Part shown: piece by piece, positions 11,082 to 21,341 of the stretch
How the letters are laid out: the number at the start of each line of letters is the position of its first letter
Numbering within the stretch: position 1 is the first letter of the stretch
Assembly (NCBI GenBank): GCA_038380435.1
Contig: JAWZYU010000027.1
Coordinates: 5,701,156-5,765,155 of the forward strand
Direction of reading: 5' to 3'
Origin: Ryuthela nishihirai
Lineage: Eukaryota > Arthropoda > Arachnida > Araneae > Heptathelidae
DNA length: 64,000 nucleotides
The notes under the pieces: generated by a model
Told to the model about the DNA's origin: nothing
Database searches by the model: none
Seen by the model: the letters and a program-made list of their open reading frames with translations, nothing else
Program-made: the position numbers and the translations under genes

Positions 11082-13570
11082 ATGAGAAAACAATTTTTGT
11101 TTTTAATTTCAGTTAAAGGGTTAATAAATCTATCACACGACATATATAACTTTAAAAATATATGTGAATGTGAGAAACACCCCAGGAGTTTTCACGTTAA
11201 GATGTATGGAAAGGTTATTAAATAATTTGTGTACTCTATATAATAATGGACCTTTGACAAAAAGGTATATTATTCTTTTACCTTTAAGGGAATCCATGTA
11301 TCTTTTGATTGATCCACGTTTAGGATCGAAGTCTTAATCTATAAATCCGCACGTTCTGCTTTTCTCGATTATGACTATAGATATAACTATATACTTCTTA
11401 AGAGCACCGGTTACTTGGTAATAAGGAAGGCTTTCTGAAAGTGAGTTTCAAGTTTCTATTTAAAGACATGAGTGTGTTGAGAGGTAGATATGATTAAATA
11501 TGTCAACCTCTACAGCGTTTCAAATAATTCTATAAGATCAATTTGACCTAAAATTGCTTGGACGCGCAATTTGAAATATACACGCTGTGTATGAGAAAAC
11601 AATTTTTGTTTTTAGTTTCATTTAAATGGTTAATAATTCTATCACAAGACATATATAATTTTAAAAATTCATGTGAATGTGAGAATCACACCAGGGGTTT
11701 TCACGTTCAAATGTATGGAAAGGTTATTAAATCATGTGTGTACTCGACAAAATAATGAATCTTTGACAAAAAGGTTCATTATTTCTCTTACCACTAAGGG
11801 AATAAATGTATCTTTTGGGTGATAAACGTTTAGGATCGAAGTCTCAATGGATAATGCCGCAAGTTCTCCTTTTTTCAATTATGACTTTGGATATAACTAT
11901 ACTTCTTAAGAGGACCAGTTGCTAGGTAATAAGGAAGACTTTTTGAAAGTGGGTTTCAAGTTTGGATTTAAAGACATTTGTGGGTTGAGAGGTAAATACT
12001 GGTTAAATTTATGAAACTCTACAGCGTTTCTAATAATTCTATAAGATCAATTTGACCTAAAATTGTTTGGACGCGCAATTCGAGATATACACGCTGTGTA
12101 TGAGAAAACAAATTTTGTTTTTAATTTCAGTTAAACGGTAAATAATTCTATCACACGACATATATAATTTTAAAAATACTTGTGAATGTGAGAACACCCC
12201 ATGGGTTTTCACGTTCAAATGTATGGAAAGGTTATTAAATCATGTGTGTACTCTATATAATAATGGATCTTTGACAAATAGGTTTATTATTACTTTTACC
12301 TCTAAGGGAATCCATGCATCTTTTGGTTGATCCACGTTTAGGATCGAAGTCTTAATCGATAAATCCGCATGTTCTCCTTTTTTCGATTATGACTATAGAT
12401 AAAACTATACTTCTTAAGAGCACCGGTTACTTGGTAATAAGGAAGGCTTTCTTAAAGGGGGTTTCAAGTTTGGATTTAGCGACATGCATGTATTGAGAGG
12501 CAGATATTGATTAACTAAATCAACCTCTACAATGTTTCTAATATTTCTATAAGATCAATTTGACCTAAAATTGGTTGGACGCGCAATTTGAGATATACAC
12601 CCTGTGTATGAGAAAACAATTTTTGTTTTTGATTTCATTTAAATTGTAAATAATTCTATCACACGACATATATAATTTTAAAAATTCATGTGAATGTGAG
12701 AAACACCCCAGGGGTTTTCACGTTCAAATGTATGGAAAGGTTATTAAATCATGTGTGTACTCTATATAATAATGGATCTTTGAAAAAAAGGTTCATTATT
12801 TCTCTTACCACTAAGGGAATAAATGTATCTTTTGGGTGATCCACGTTTAGGATCGAAGTCTCAATGGATAATGCCCCAAGCTCTCCTTTTTTCAACTACG
12901 ACTATAGATATAACTATTCTTCTTAAGAGGACCGATTACTTGGTAATAAGGAAGGCTTTCTGAAAGTGGGTTTCAAGTTTGGATTTAAAGACATGCGTGT
13001 GTTGGGAGGTAGATATTGATTAAATATATCAACCTCTACAGCGTTTCTAATAATTCTATAAGATCAATTTGACCTAAAATTGTTTGGACGCGCAATTTGA
13101 AATATACACGCAGTGTATGAGAAAACAAATTTTGTTTTTAGTTTCAGTTAAATGGTTAATAATTCTATCACAAGACATATATAATTTTAAAAATACATGT
13201 GAATGTGTGAATCACCCCAGGGGTTTTCACGTTGAAATGTATGGAAAGTTTATGAAATCATGTGTGTACTCTACATAATAATGCATCTTTGACAAAAAGG
13301 TTTGTTATTGCTTTTACCTCTAAGGGAATACATGTATCTTTTGGTTGATCCACGTTTAGGATCGAAGTGTTAATCTACAAATCCGCACGTTCTGCTTTTT
13401 TCGATTATGACTATAGATATAACTATATTTCTTAAGATCACCGGTTACTTGGTAATAAGGAAGGCTTTCTGAAAGTGGGTTTCAAGTGTGGATTTAAAGA
13501 TATGCATCTGTTGAGAGCTAGATATTAAGTATATCAAACTCTTCAGCGTTTCTAAAAATTCTATAAGATC
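11082..13570. repeat. ~508-bp satellite, right block
   Basis: It holds a partial unit, then units starting at 11558, 12067, 12575 and 13084, and a partial unit ending at about 13570 at the GAT tail of LINE C. The period is 508-509 bp. The units at 12094-13570 match the left block exactly at a constant offset of 8670, whereas units at 11082-12066 differ at several percent of sites. Confidence 0.9.
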
Positions 13571-16426
13571 ATCATCATCACCACCACCACCACCACCACC
13601 ATCATCATCCTCATCATCCTCATCATCCTCATCCTCATCAAGCAGCCATGGAATACGGAGGTCCAACCAGACCGTGCAATTTAGTTCTCCAAGCAAGTCT
13701 GTCCTGAGCTACACTACTCATCTGGCCACTGCACACCAATTCTAACAAGGTCCTGTTTGACATTGTCTGCCCACCGCATCCTAGGTCTCCCCTTCTTTCT
13801 GAGGCCTTTAGGCACACTGTTCATAACCCTATTAGCCAATCTATAATTATACATACGGGCAACATGGCGAAACCAGCGGAGTCTCTCTCTGCACAATATG
13901 CTGCTTAAAGGAAGTTGCAAACTCCTTTGCCTAACCTCATCATTAGTTACAAAGTTGAACCACCTAATGCCCAAGATACTGCGTAAGCATCTGGAATCAA
14001 AAGCATCTAGTTTCCTGTTATCTTGTTTACAAAGTGTCCAAGTTTCACGACCATAACTAATCCTAGAAAGAACCAAACTATTTTACAGTATAATTTTAGT
14101 CTTTAGGTGTATACGCCTATTTCTCCACACTCTCCATAGATTCTTAAAAGTCCCGGCAGCAATACCTATTCGTCTGTTAATCTCATGCCACACATCACCA
14201 TTATCTGTTACATAGCTCCCAAGATAATTAAACTTTGACACCTGCTCAAGACTGCAACCATTCAGATTAACTGAATCACAGCCTGCCTGACCAATTTTCA
14301 TCACTTTAGTTTTCTCTCTGTCTATAGCCAAGAAGCCTACTCTACTCCTAGTCTCGTCAACAGCTCGAATGAAAGAGTTCATCTCATCAACATCATTTGC
14401 CAAAAGGGCTAAATCATCAGCATAATCTAAATCAGATATTGTCGTATCTCCAGTCCATTTAAGGCCAAAATCTTTCCCTTGAAGTGAATTTCGCATAACA
14501 TAATCAATAACCAAGCTAAAGAGAAAAGGAGACAAAATGCACCCTTGTCGAACACCAGAAGTAATGCTAAACCAGTTGCTACAAGCTTTACCAACTCTCA
14601 CACACGATTCAGTGTTATTATAGAGAGCTTTCATTATGTTAACTAACTTGTCAGGTATACCATATGATCTCACAATCAACCAGAAATTATGACTATCAAC
14701 AGAGTCGAAACCCTTTTTGAAATCAACAAATCTAGCAACCAAAGCTTTCTGAAACTCTAAACATTTCTCAAGAATCTGCCTAAGTGAAAATATCTGATCC
14801 GCACATCCCCTACCACTTCTGAATCCACATTGCTCATCACGCAATTGACTGTCAACCAGATTCTTAATTCTATTAAGCACAATCATGAAAAGAACTTTAC
14901 CTGGAACAGAGAGTAGGCTGACACCCCTATAGTTATCACAAGAACTGCGATCACCTTTTTTGAAAATAGGGATAACAATAGCTCTGGTAAAATCTTTAGG
15001 AACCATGCCTTTATCATAAAAGATATTCAGAATATCAGTCATCCATGAGGTAACCGAAACATTCCCAGCTCTAAGCATTTCGGTAGTAATTTCATCTACC
15101 CCTGGGGATTTATGTAGTTTAACTTCAGAAACAGCCAATATGACTTCAGATTGTGTTATAGGGCCAATATTAAAGCCACCAATGCATCTATCATCATTGC
15201 AAACAATGGGAGTAGAACTAACTACATTGTTTAGAAAATCACTGAAATGCTCAGCCCACCTAGCCATGACAGAATCCTCCCCTTCTATAACCTTACCTTG
15301 TTTATTCTTCAATCCTTGTATACCTGTCCGTTTTCCACTACACAAAATATTAACTATCTGGTACAGCTCTCTGCTGTTGTGCTGTCTAACTGCTTCCTCG
15401 GCTTTGTCAGCCAAACCATCAAGCCAAAGATTCTTATCAGCAGCTAACTGATCTTTTACACGTTTATTAAGTTCTCTGTAATGCTTTCTATTAGGACTAG
15501 TAGGGTATTGATTAAGGACATTCCTGCAGTTCTTTCTTTCGGAAATAAGCTCAAGTGCCTTATCACTCAGATAATTCTGTCTCTTCTGCTCCTTTTTTCC
15601 TAAAAGAGTACTGTTAGTGTCCAAAAAAGCCTGTTTAAAATGATACCATTCTTCCTCAATTTCAGTAGTAAGCAAACCATGACTGTCATAATGACTAAGT
15701 AACCTATCATGGCAAGCTTTGGCTTGATGATTTGATGATGATCACTGGATCTTTCAGAGCTTCAGTATTAAAAGTAAATTTTTTAACCCAACACAACACT
15801 TTGTAAGTTTAAGTTGCAACACACTTTTAACAAGGTAATGATCAGATCCAATTTCAGCTCCCCTATATGCCCTGGTATTCCTAACAGAACTAGCCCATTT
15901 GCTGTTATTTAATATGTAATAAATCATATTCTTATGCAGCCCATCAGGTGAAACCCAAGTGTACTTATGTACGTCGCGGTGTTTGTAATAAATGTTAGTT
16001 ATTCTGAATCCATTGAGTTAACTTACCTGTAGGAGACGTTGCCCATTGCCATTGCAGCTACCAATACCAAAAGGGCCTATTACTCCTCCCCAAAGGTCAG
16101 AGTCGGTACCAACTTTGGCATTGAAGTCACCAAGAACAAGGGTAATATCTCCTTTCTTGACAGAATTCAAAATATCCTGAAGTTGTCTGTAAAACCTATC
16201 CTTCTCATCCTCATCGGCATCCTCAGAGGGGGCATAACAGCAGATAACATTCAAGTCTTTAACGCTTGTCTGAAATTTTGCTGTAAGAAACCTTTCATTA
16301 ATGCACTCATATACTAGAAGAGCATCACTAGCGTGTCTGCTGAGAAGCAGACCCACGCCTTTGTGATGCTTATTGTCGTCCCTTCCTGAAAAGAAAAATT
16401 TAAGATTATTTTTAAGAATCTGACCT
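13571..16426 (-). mobile_element. RTE-like LINE copy C, 5' truncated
   Basis: The copy runs from a triplet tail at 13571-13641 up to about 16426, where homology to copy A ends in the endonuclease region (after AAGAATCTGAC). The tail sits at the same satellite position as that of copy A and is two CCA units shorter. Frame breaks lie near 14080 and 15720, and a stop lies in the IDYIL block near 15910. The left 480 bp equal copy A exactly; the rest differs by about 3-4%. Confidence 0.92.
14083..15675 (-). pseudogene. LINE C reverse transcriptase, 530-codon open piece
   Basis: This minus-strand piece spans from the linker (EEEWYHFKQAF) through the reverse transcriptase core, including NYRGVSLLSVPGK, GFRSGRGCADQIF, FVDFKKGFDSVD and YADDLALL, to WRNRRIHLKTK. 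In motif A the usual KKAFDSVDRH reads KKGFDSVDSH, two substitutions near the catalytic aspartate. A stop at 14083-14085 separates it from the C-terminal piece at 13714-14076. The start is arbitrary because the frame opens at an interruption and not at a real initiator. It is a relic of a once-complete ORF2. Confidence 0.9.
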
Positions 16427-16737
16427 GCAATGATTTTAACAAACTAAACCACCCAGCAATGCAGTTTGAATAAGATATTCCGATTCATATTGGGGTGGTC
16501 GGTGGCAAGGCGTCGACGCACTTTCTTCTTCTAATCAATGAAATTACATATGATTAGTTTTGCTGCTGAACTGGACTGCGCCGAATGTCGTGTTGCGACT
16601 CCGATGTCATAAATGTCGCTCTTTCGCAGAGGAGATCGCTTAGCCCCTTAATTAGATTCACCATTGCTTAGATGAAATAACAGGTTCGCGATTGTTGCAC
16701 CCGTACCGACATATGCCTCAGACTTGCTGCGCCAAGT
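16427..16737. other. Unassigned intergenic stretch
   Basis: About 310 bp between LINE C and a SINE-B copy. I see no open frame, repeat or family match that I can support. Confidence 0.5.
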
Positions 16738-16951
16738 GATGTAAATAAATAAATAAATAAATAAATACCCCCTCAAGCAGCTGCTTGCCACAGAGGTCTG
16801 ACAGGAGCTTTTCTGTTTATTATGCCACAGTAGAAGGTCTGTGAGGATGGCAGGACCTAAGCAAAAAAACAACACAAACGTCCATGCCTTAATCCGGGGC
16901 TCGAACCCAGGTCCCTTAGAATAGTAGCCAAGCGTGCTAACCACTCGGCGA
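16738..16951 (-). mobile_element. SINE-B copy 1 (tRNA-derived)
   Basis: On the minus strand a tRNA-like head (GAGTGGTTAGCACGCTTGGC, then the B box GGTTCGAGCCC) leads into a body of about 130 bp. The tail is A/T-rich, read on the plus strand as AAATAAATAAATAAATA at 16743-16767. The head has the shape of a serine/leucine-type tRNA but without the rest of a tRNA fold. Five other minus-oriented copies and one plus fragment share this layout. Confidence 0.88.
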
Positions 16952-17733
16952 GAGATATGCCCAACAATTCACGCACGAGAGTTGTATAGGATCGACACAG
17001 TTTATTCACATTTATATACAATCATGTGCAGGGGATGTGCTCGACTTCGTAGCCTTGGTTGCTTTGCTGCTGCAAACAATTATGCAATGAGGTGGAGAAC
17101 CTTTACCGAGCTCAAACTCGGTAAAATTATATCCAGCTTTTGCCTACAACGTGGTTCACAGAGAACCCACCTCAGTTCCATATAGAACTGTATTTGGTTC
17201 ACCAAGAACGGTACCTTGATTTCCACATAGAATCGAACCCTCTCCTTAAGGGTTTTGTTTGAGTAAGAGCGGCGTCCCTTGACGCATGTTCAAACATCCT
17301 TCCTGTTTGACAGCGAGGCTCCCAACTGCTGTTTATTATTGCCCGGCTCGTAAAAGGTCTTTCGACATGTCAGCCTGTGCAGGCAGCCAGCTCAGACCGA
17401 AAACATCAGCGCGTGAGTCACATCCCGACAATAGCACTTCCAAAAACACACTTAATACATATAAATATTTACAACTGCAAAAATACAATAAAATGCAACA
17501 ATAAATAAAAATAAATACTTAAGAGAGACATGACACATACATTCCTAATCCGATTGCAAATGCTCAATGATACATAAAGATAAAGGAAGACAGGTATCAC
17601 ACTTCTGTGATAATCATCTGAATAATTAGACAGGTGTAAAAAACAAATATACCATCCGGACTCAAAAGATCACTTAACATATTGGTAAACTACAACTATC
17701 GAGGTTGATATGCTCATCCCACGTTGATGAGTA
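16952..17733. other. Unassigned stretch
   Basis: No supported gene. On the minus strand an AATAAA lies near 17005, about 30 bases before an abrupt sequence change at SINE-B, which could be an LTR edge, but no matching second LTR or primer site was found. Confidence 0.35.
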
Positions 17734-17750
17734 CAGTAATCCCTCGTTAT

Positions 17751-17849
17751 AACGCTGTTCGCTGACAGCTAATTCGCTATAACGCTGTTCGCTGACAGCT
17801 AATTCGCTATAACGCTGTTCGCTGACAGCTAATTCGCTATAACGCTGTT
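17751..17849. repeat. 30-bp tandem repeat, 3.3 units, in Tigger terminal region
   Basis: Three identical 30-bp units begin at 17751, 17781 and 17811, each AACGCTGTTC followed by GCTGACAGCT and AATTCGCTAT, with a partial fourth. The unit includes part of the Tigger terminal repeat (ATAACG), so the repeat arose by amplification at the transposon end. Confidence 0.9.
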
Positions 17850-18110
17850 ATTGCATTTATAATTCATGACAGCGCTGTCTGACCTCACTCTAACACTGTT
17901 TTAACTCTCTCGCCACATATTAATAAAATATCAATTGCTATAATAAATTATAGAGTCTGGCAACAGTACTAAAGCGTTCTGATTTGACAAAATGGATCTG
18001 GCATGAATTGTGTCGCATGGAAATGGGATGTGATATGTGTTTTTCAACGCTTTTTTCTCAGGACACATTTATTTAGTAGTTAGTTCCATTTTTACATTGT
18101 GACAATGGGT

Positions 18111-18419
18111 TGTTGTTGTTGGGTTGTTTTACCTCTGATCGGCACTTTTTTGCACACCATGAGCTAAATGGTCAGGTCACATGGACCCCGAAGGCTCAGA
18201 GAAGGTTGGGGGAGGGGACCCACTGGAACAGCTGTTGGAAGACAGATGGTAGCCTCCCGTCAAGGCCATCCAGCGTGTACTTTAACGTGCACAGGGTATG
18301 GCTCTCCCGCACACGGGGCCATGGCTTAACGTCCCATCCTACGGACGGCGGCCTTTCCAAGCCCATCGGTGTCCCCTACTGACCGTGGGCAGGACGGGGA
18401 ATTTTGCGGAGATAAGTGT
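18111..18419 (-). mobile_element. SINE-A copy 2, 5' truncated, in Tigger remnant
   Basis: The minus-oriented body runs from a GTTGTTGTTGGG tail complement to a truncated 5' edge inside the body (GCGGAGATAAGTG), so the tRNA-like head is absent. The flanking duplication CAATGGGT is at 18103-18110 and 18420-18427. The duplicated bases include the ATG of the Tigger transposase start, so the insertion landed on the initiator. Confidence 0.88.
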
Positions 18420-18666
18420 CAATGGGTAATAATAATTCAAGAGCATCAGATTCTGGTGTCGGTAACAAAATGAAAAGCGTGAATTTAGAAACTAAATTAG
18501 ACTTTATGAAAAGAGTTGATTCTAGTGAACAGTAAGTCGACGCGTGCAACAATTTAGGACTAGCAAATTAAATAGTAATAAAAAAAATCATATTTAATTT
18601 TATCATTGGAAAAGTTAGCTGTTCTACTGCAGGCAACGAAATGGACTAAGGCCAGGCTAACTATTA

Positions 18667-19570
18667 CGAGGGGTTATCATTTAATTCGTGGACTGACGTC
18701 ATAAGTACTCGTACGTAGCGCTATTTCCAAAGTAACACTAAATGGTGTTGTGCGTATCCACTGCGAAGGAGGCTCCACGTGCCAATGTCATTTAGCATCG
18801 ACTGTTGTTGTGTTAAGACTGTGATTCGAGTTGCGTGTCATAGACGTTCGTTCAGAATGTCGGAAATTCAGACGGAACAGCGGTATGTCATTCGTTATTG
18901 TGTTAGGCGAGGCCTAAGTGCTGTTGCAACTGTTGAAGAGATGAGTGAAGCCTATGGACTGTCTTCGTAGGTCTGCCATTTTCAAGTGGCATAAGCGATT
19001 CAAAGATGCGAATTTGTTGCCGGTGACCCAAGACCGAGCAAGCCTTCTTCCTCAATAACTCATGAGCAAATCGAAAGAGCCCTGGCAATCCTGAATGAAG
19101 ACAGGCGAATAACATTTCGTGAAGTGGCTGTGAAAATGTCAGTTTCATACGGAAGAGCACACGCAATTGTGATAACCCATTTGAAAATGTCACGAATCTG
19201 TGCTCAATGGATTCCACAAGTTTGACTCCAGAACAAAAACAAAAAAGCGTACAGCTGTGCAAAGAGATGCTTAATCGTTTTGAAAGCCAGGGTCCAACCT
19301 TCATGAGTGGAATTGTGACTTGCGATGATATTTGGATCTTTCACTACGATCCAGAAACAAAAAAACAGTCGAATCAGTGGAAGCATCCCGATTCACCGAG
19401 ACCATTTTATTACGATCCAGAAACAAAACAACAGTCGAGTCAGTGGAAGCATCCCGATTCACCGAGACCCAAGAAAATTTGTGTTTCTCATTCAGCTGGG
19501 AAACAAATGGCTCTTGTGTTTTTTGACATCAAAGGTGTTCTCGTTACTCACTTTGTGCCTCGTGGAACTT
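18667..19570 (+). pseudogene. mariner transposase pseudogene
   Basis: A terminal repeat-like ACGAGGGGTTATCA near 18675 precedes a frame with MSEIQTEQRYVIRYCVRRGL, the N-terminal helix-turn-helix of mariner transposases, near 18858. After frame breaks the catalytic part appears at 19207-19570: LTPEQKQKSVQLCKEMLNRF, then VTCDDIWIFHYDPE where the family normally has a TGDETW-like first catalytic block, then WKHPDSPRP, SHSAGKQM and FVPRGT. Aspartate is kept in the CDD position. The second and third catalytic blocks are lost where a truncated SINE-A begins. A 66-bp in-frame duplication lies at 19339-19470. It is non-functional. Confidence 0.85.
19339..19470 (+). repeat. 66-bp direct duplication inside mariner ORF
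   Basis: Two 22-codon units (19339-19404 and 19405-19470) encode nearly the same piece, YDPETKKQSNQWKHPDSPRP and YDPETKQQSSQWKHPDSPRP. The frame is kept. The copies differ at a few bases, so the duplication is not brand new. Confidence 0.9.
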
Positions 19571-19791
19571 TGGATTGGATTGTTGGATTATTTTACCTCT
19601 GAGCGGCACTTTTTTGCACACCATGGGCTAAATGGGCAGGCCACAAGGACCCCAAAGGCTCGGAGAAAGTTGGGGGAGGGGACCCACTGGAACAGCTGTT
19701 GGGAGACAGATGGTAGCCTCCCGTCAAGGCCATCCAGCGTGTTCTTTAACGTGCACAGGGTATGGCTCTCCCGCACACGGAGCCACGGCTC
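19571..19791 (-). mobile_element. SINE-A copy 3, 5' truncated
   Basis: The tail side at 19571-19600 and the body through GTGTTCTTTAACGTGCACAG are present. The copy stops at GCCACGGCT, well short of the tRNA-like head. It replaces the distal half of the mariner pseudogene. No convincing target duplication was found, so the junction may involve a deletion. Confidence 0.8.
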
Positions 19792-20326
19792 TAACACAAA
19801 AGCGAAAATATTTTACAGCAATAGAAATCTAGTCTCTTTGTGCTTTCTTTCAGCTGGGTTGCATTACTTACCCTCCCACCCTCTTTTTTTCAAGGTCCGG
19901 GCCTGATTATATATAAATGCGAAGTTGTGCCATTTTTTCAGTGGTGGGTGTCTATAATATTTTCTGCTGGAGGTATCTAACCACGAAACCATTTTATTCT
20001 GCTTGTGATAATATTTGTGATATGAATAGTATACTTTCAGAGGTTTGTTACCCAAAAAATTATGAATAAAGAAAATTCAAAACTTTAATAGCTATTACTA
20101 TTTCAAATTTTCGTACGTATAATAGAGATATCCACCTTCCGGTTGTGAATCGATAATTTAGAGGGTTATGTGAATGACTTAAAAGCGATGTACTTAAATT
20201 TATAACCACAATTCTTTTTACTTCATGAAAATGAATTAAACTACAAAGTGAAACAAATTCCCTCAGTTGCATTCTTCAGTTTCGCATTTTGTACTTGTAA
20301 ACACAACTAAGCTAACATACATGTTA
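19792..20326. other. Unassigned AT-rich stretch
   Basis: No supported gene or repeat family. The mariner sequence does not resume after the SINE. Confidence 0.5.
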
Positions 20327-20488
20327 AAAAAAATAAATAAATACCCCCTCAAGCAGCTGCTGCTATGCCACAGTAGGAGATCTGAGAGGATGGCAGGACC
20401 TCAGCAGAAAAACGACACACACATCCATGCCTCGAACCCAGGTCCCTTAGATCAGTAGCCAAGCGTGCTAACCACTCGGCCACAGCTA
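20327..20488 (-). mobile_element. SINE-B copy 2, internally deleted
   Basis: The AAATAAATAAATA tail side, CCCCCTCAAGCAGCTGCT, and the tRNA-like head (CTAACCACTCGGCC on the plus strand) are present. About 35-40 bases of the body (the CCACAGAGGTCTGACAGGAG region) and part of the B-box side are missing. Confidence 0.85.
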
Positions 20489-20933
20489 AGCAATATTCCA
20501 TAAGCCCATTTCCATAAGCATAACATACATGCTAGCTTAGCGATGTACTTGCTTCTGAAAAAGAAGCACCGTAATGATGGACATAATTGGCCTCACAAAA
20601 TGTAAATTATGTCAAAATGGTGGCCAAAAAGAGCAAAATTTCATAAAATGCAGTGAAATAGGTAAAATCACATTTTTAAAATTACTGATCTTTATCAGTG
20701 CAAAACGTTATTGAAATGGATGAAAGAAATATTATCCCAAAAATACCCCTAGTTAAGTTTTACTATTCAATGTGTCCTTTAGATAAATGTTCAACATTAA
20801 TGTTACCCTTCTCATAATGTAATAAAAAATAATTTTAATTAATCATTATCTGTAATGAAATAAAAAGGCTTTGCCATGAATTTCAAGAAAGTCCCAGGAA
20901 AATGGTGCATGACAGGGTAAGGTTTGCAGTCAT
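20489..20933. other. Unassigned AT-rich stretch
   Basis: No open frame or recognised repeat. Confidence 0.5.
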
Positions 20934-20946
20934 CCTCATTTTCTCC

Positions 20947-21328
20947 GGGGCAGGGGTGGCTCAGTCGGTAGCGCGCCAGGCTCGTAATCTGTAGTTCCCA
21001 GGTTCGAGTCCCAGCTGGGTCAGCGTTGAGATTTATCTCCGCAAAAAATTCCCTGCCCACGGTCAGTAGGGGACACCGATGGGCTTGGAAAGGCCGCCGT
21101 CCGTCGGATGGGACGTTAAGCCTTGGCCCTGTGTGTGGGAGAGCCATACCCTGTGCACGTTAAAGAACACGCTGGATGGCCTTGACGGGAGGCTACCATC
21201 TGTCTCCCAACAGCTGTTCCAGTGGGTCCCCTCCCCCAACCTTCTCTGAGCCTTCGGGGTCCATGTGACCTGGCCATTTAGCCCATGGTGTGCAAAAAAA
21301 GTGCCGCTCAGAGGTAAAACCACCGAAC
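20947..21328 (+). mobile_element. SINE-A copy 4, full length
   Basis: The copy has the complete head, body and tail (382 bp). The target duplication CCTCATTTTCTCC is perfect at 20934-20946 and 21329-21341. It is close to the consensus of the window, so it is young. Confidence 0.95.
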
Positions 21329-21341
21329 CCTCATTTTCTCC

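Larger units (their letters stand above)
17734..18650 (+). mobile_element. Tigger/pogo-like DNA transposon remnant
   Basis: The left end CAGTAATCCCTCGTTAT after a TA at 17732 is the typical Tigger terminal repeat. Downstream a short frame starting at the ATG near 18421 reads MGNNNSRASDSGVGNK and then KMKSVNLETKLDFMKRVD, followed by a stop in SSEQ*VDACNNLGLANS. This matches the N-terminal CENP-B-like helix-turn-helix of Tigger transposases. The catalytic domain is missing and no right terminal repeat was identified. A three-unit repeat lies at the left end and a SINE-A splits the start codon region. Confidence 0.65.

Noticed and set aside
3397..13570. Repeated 64-codon frames (MDAQFEIYT...) as a gene family
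   Set aside because: They recur once per 508-bp satellite unit with no sign of coding constraint and are the satellite read through.
16895..16951. A possible tRNA-Ser or tRNA-Leu gene on the minus strand
   Set aside because: It is the head of SINE-B and continues into the repeated body with an A/T-rich tail.
16955..17500. A solo LTR on the minus strand
   Set aside because: An AATAAA and a sharp edge near SINE-B are suggestive, but there is no second LTR, primer-binding site, target duplication or TG...CA pair that I can defend.
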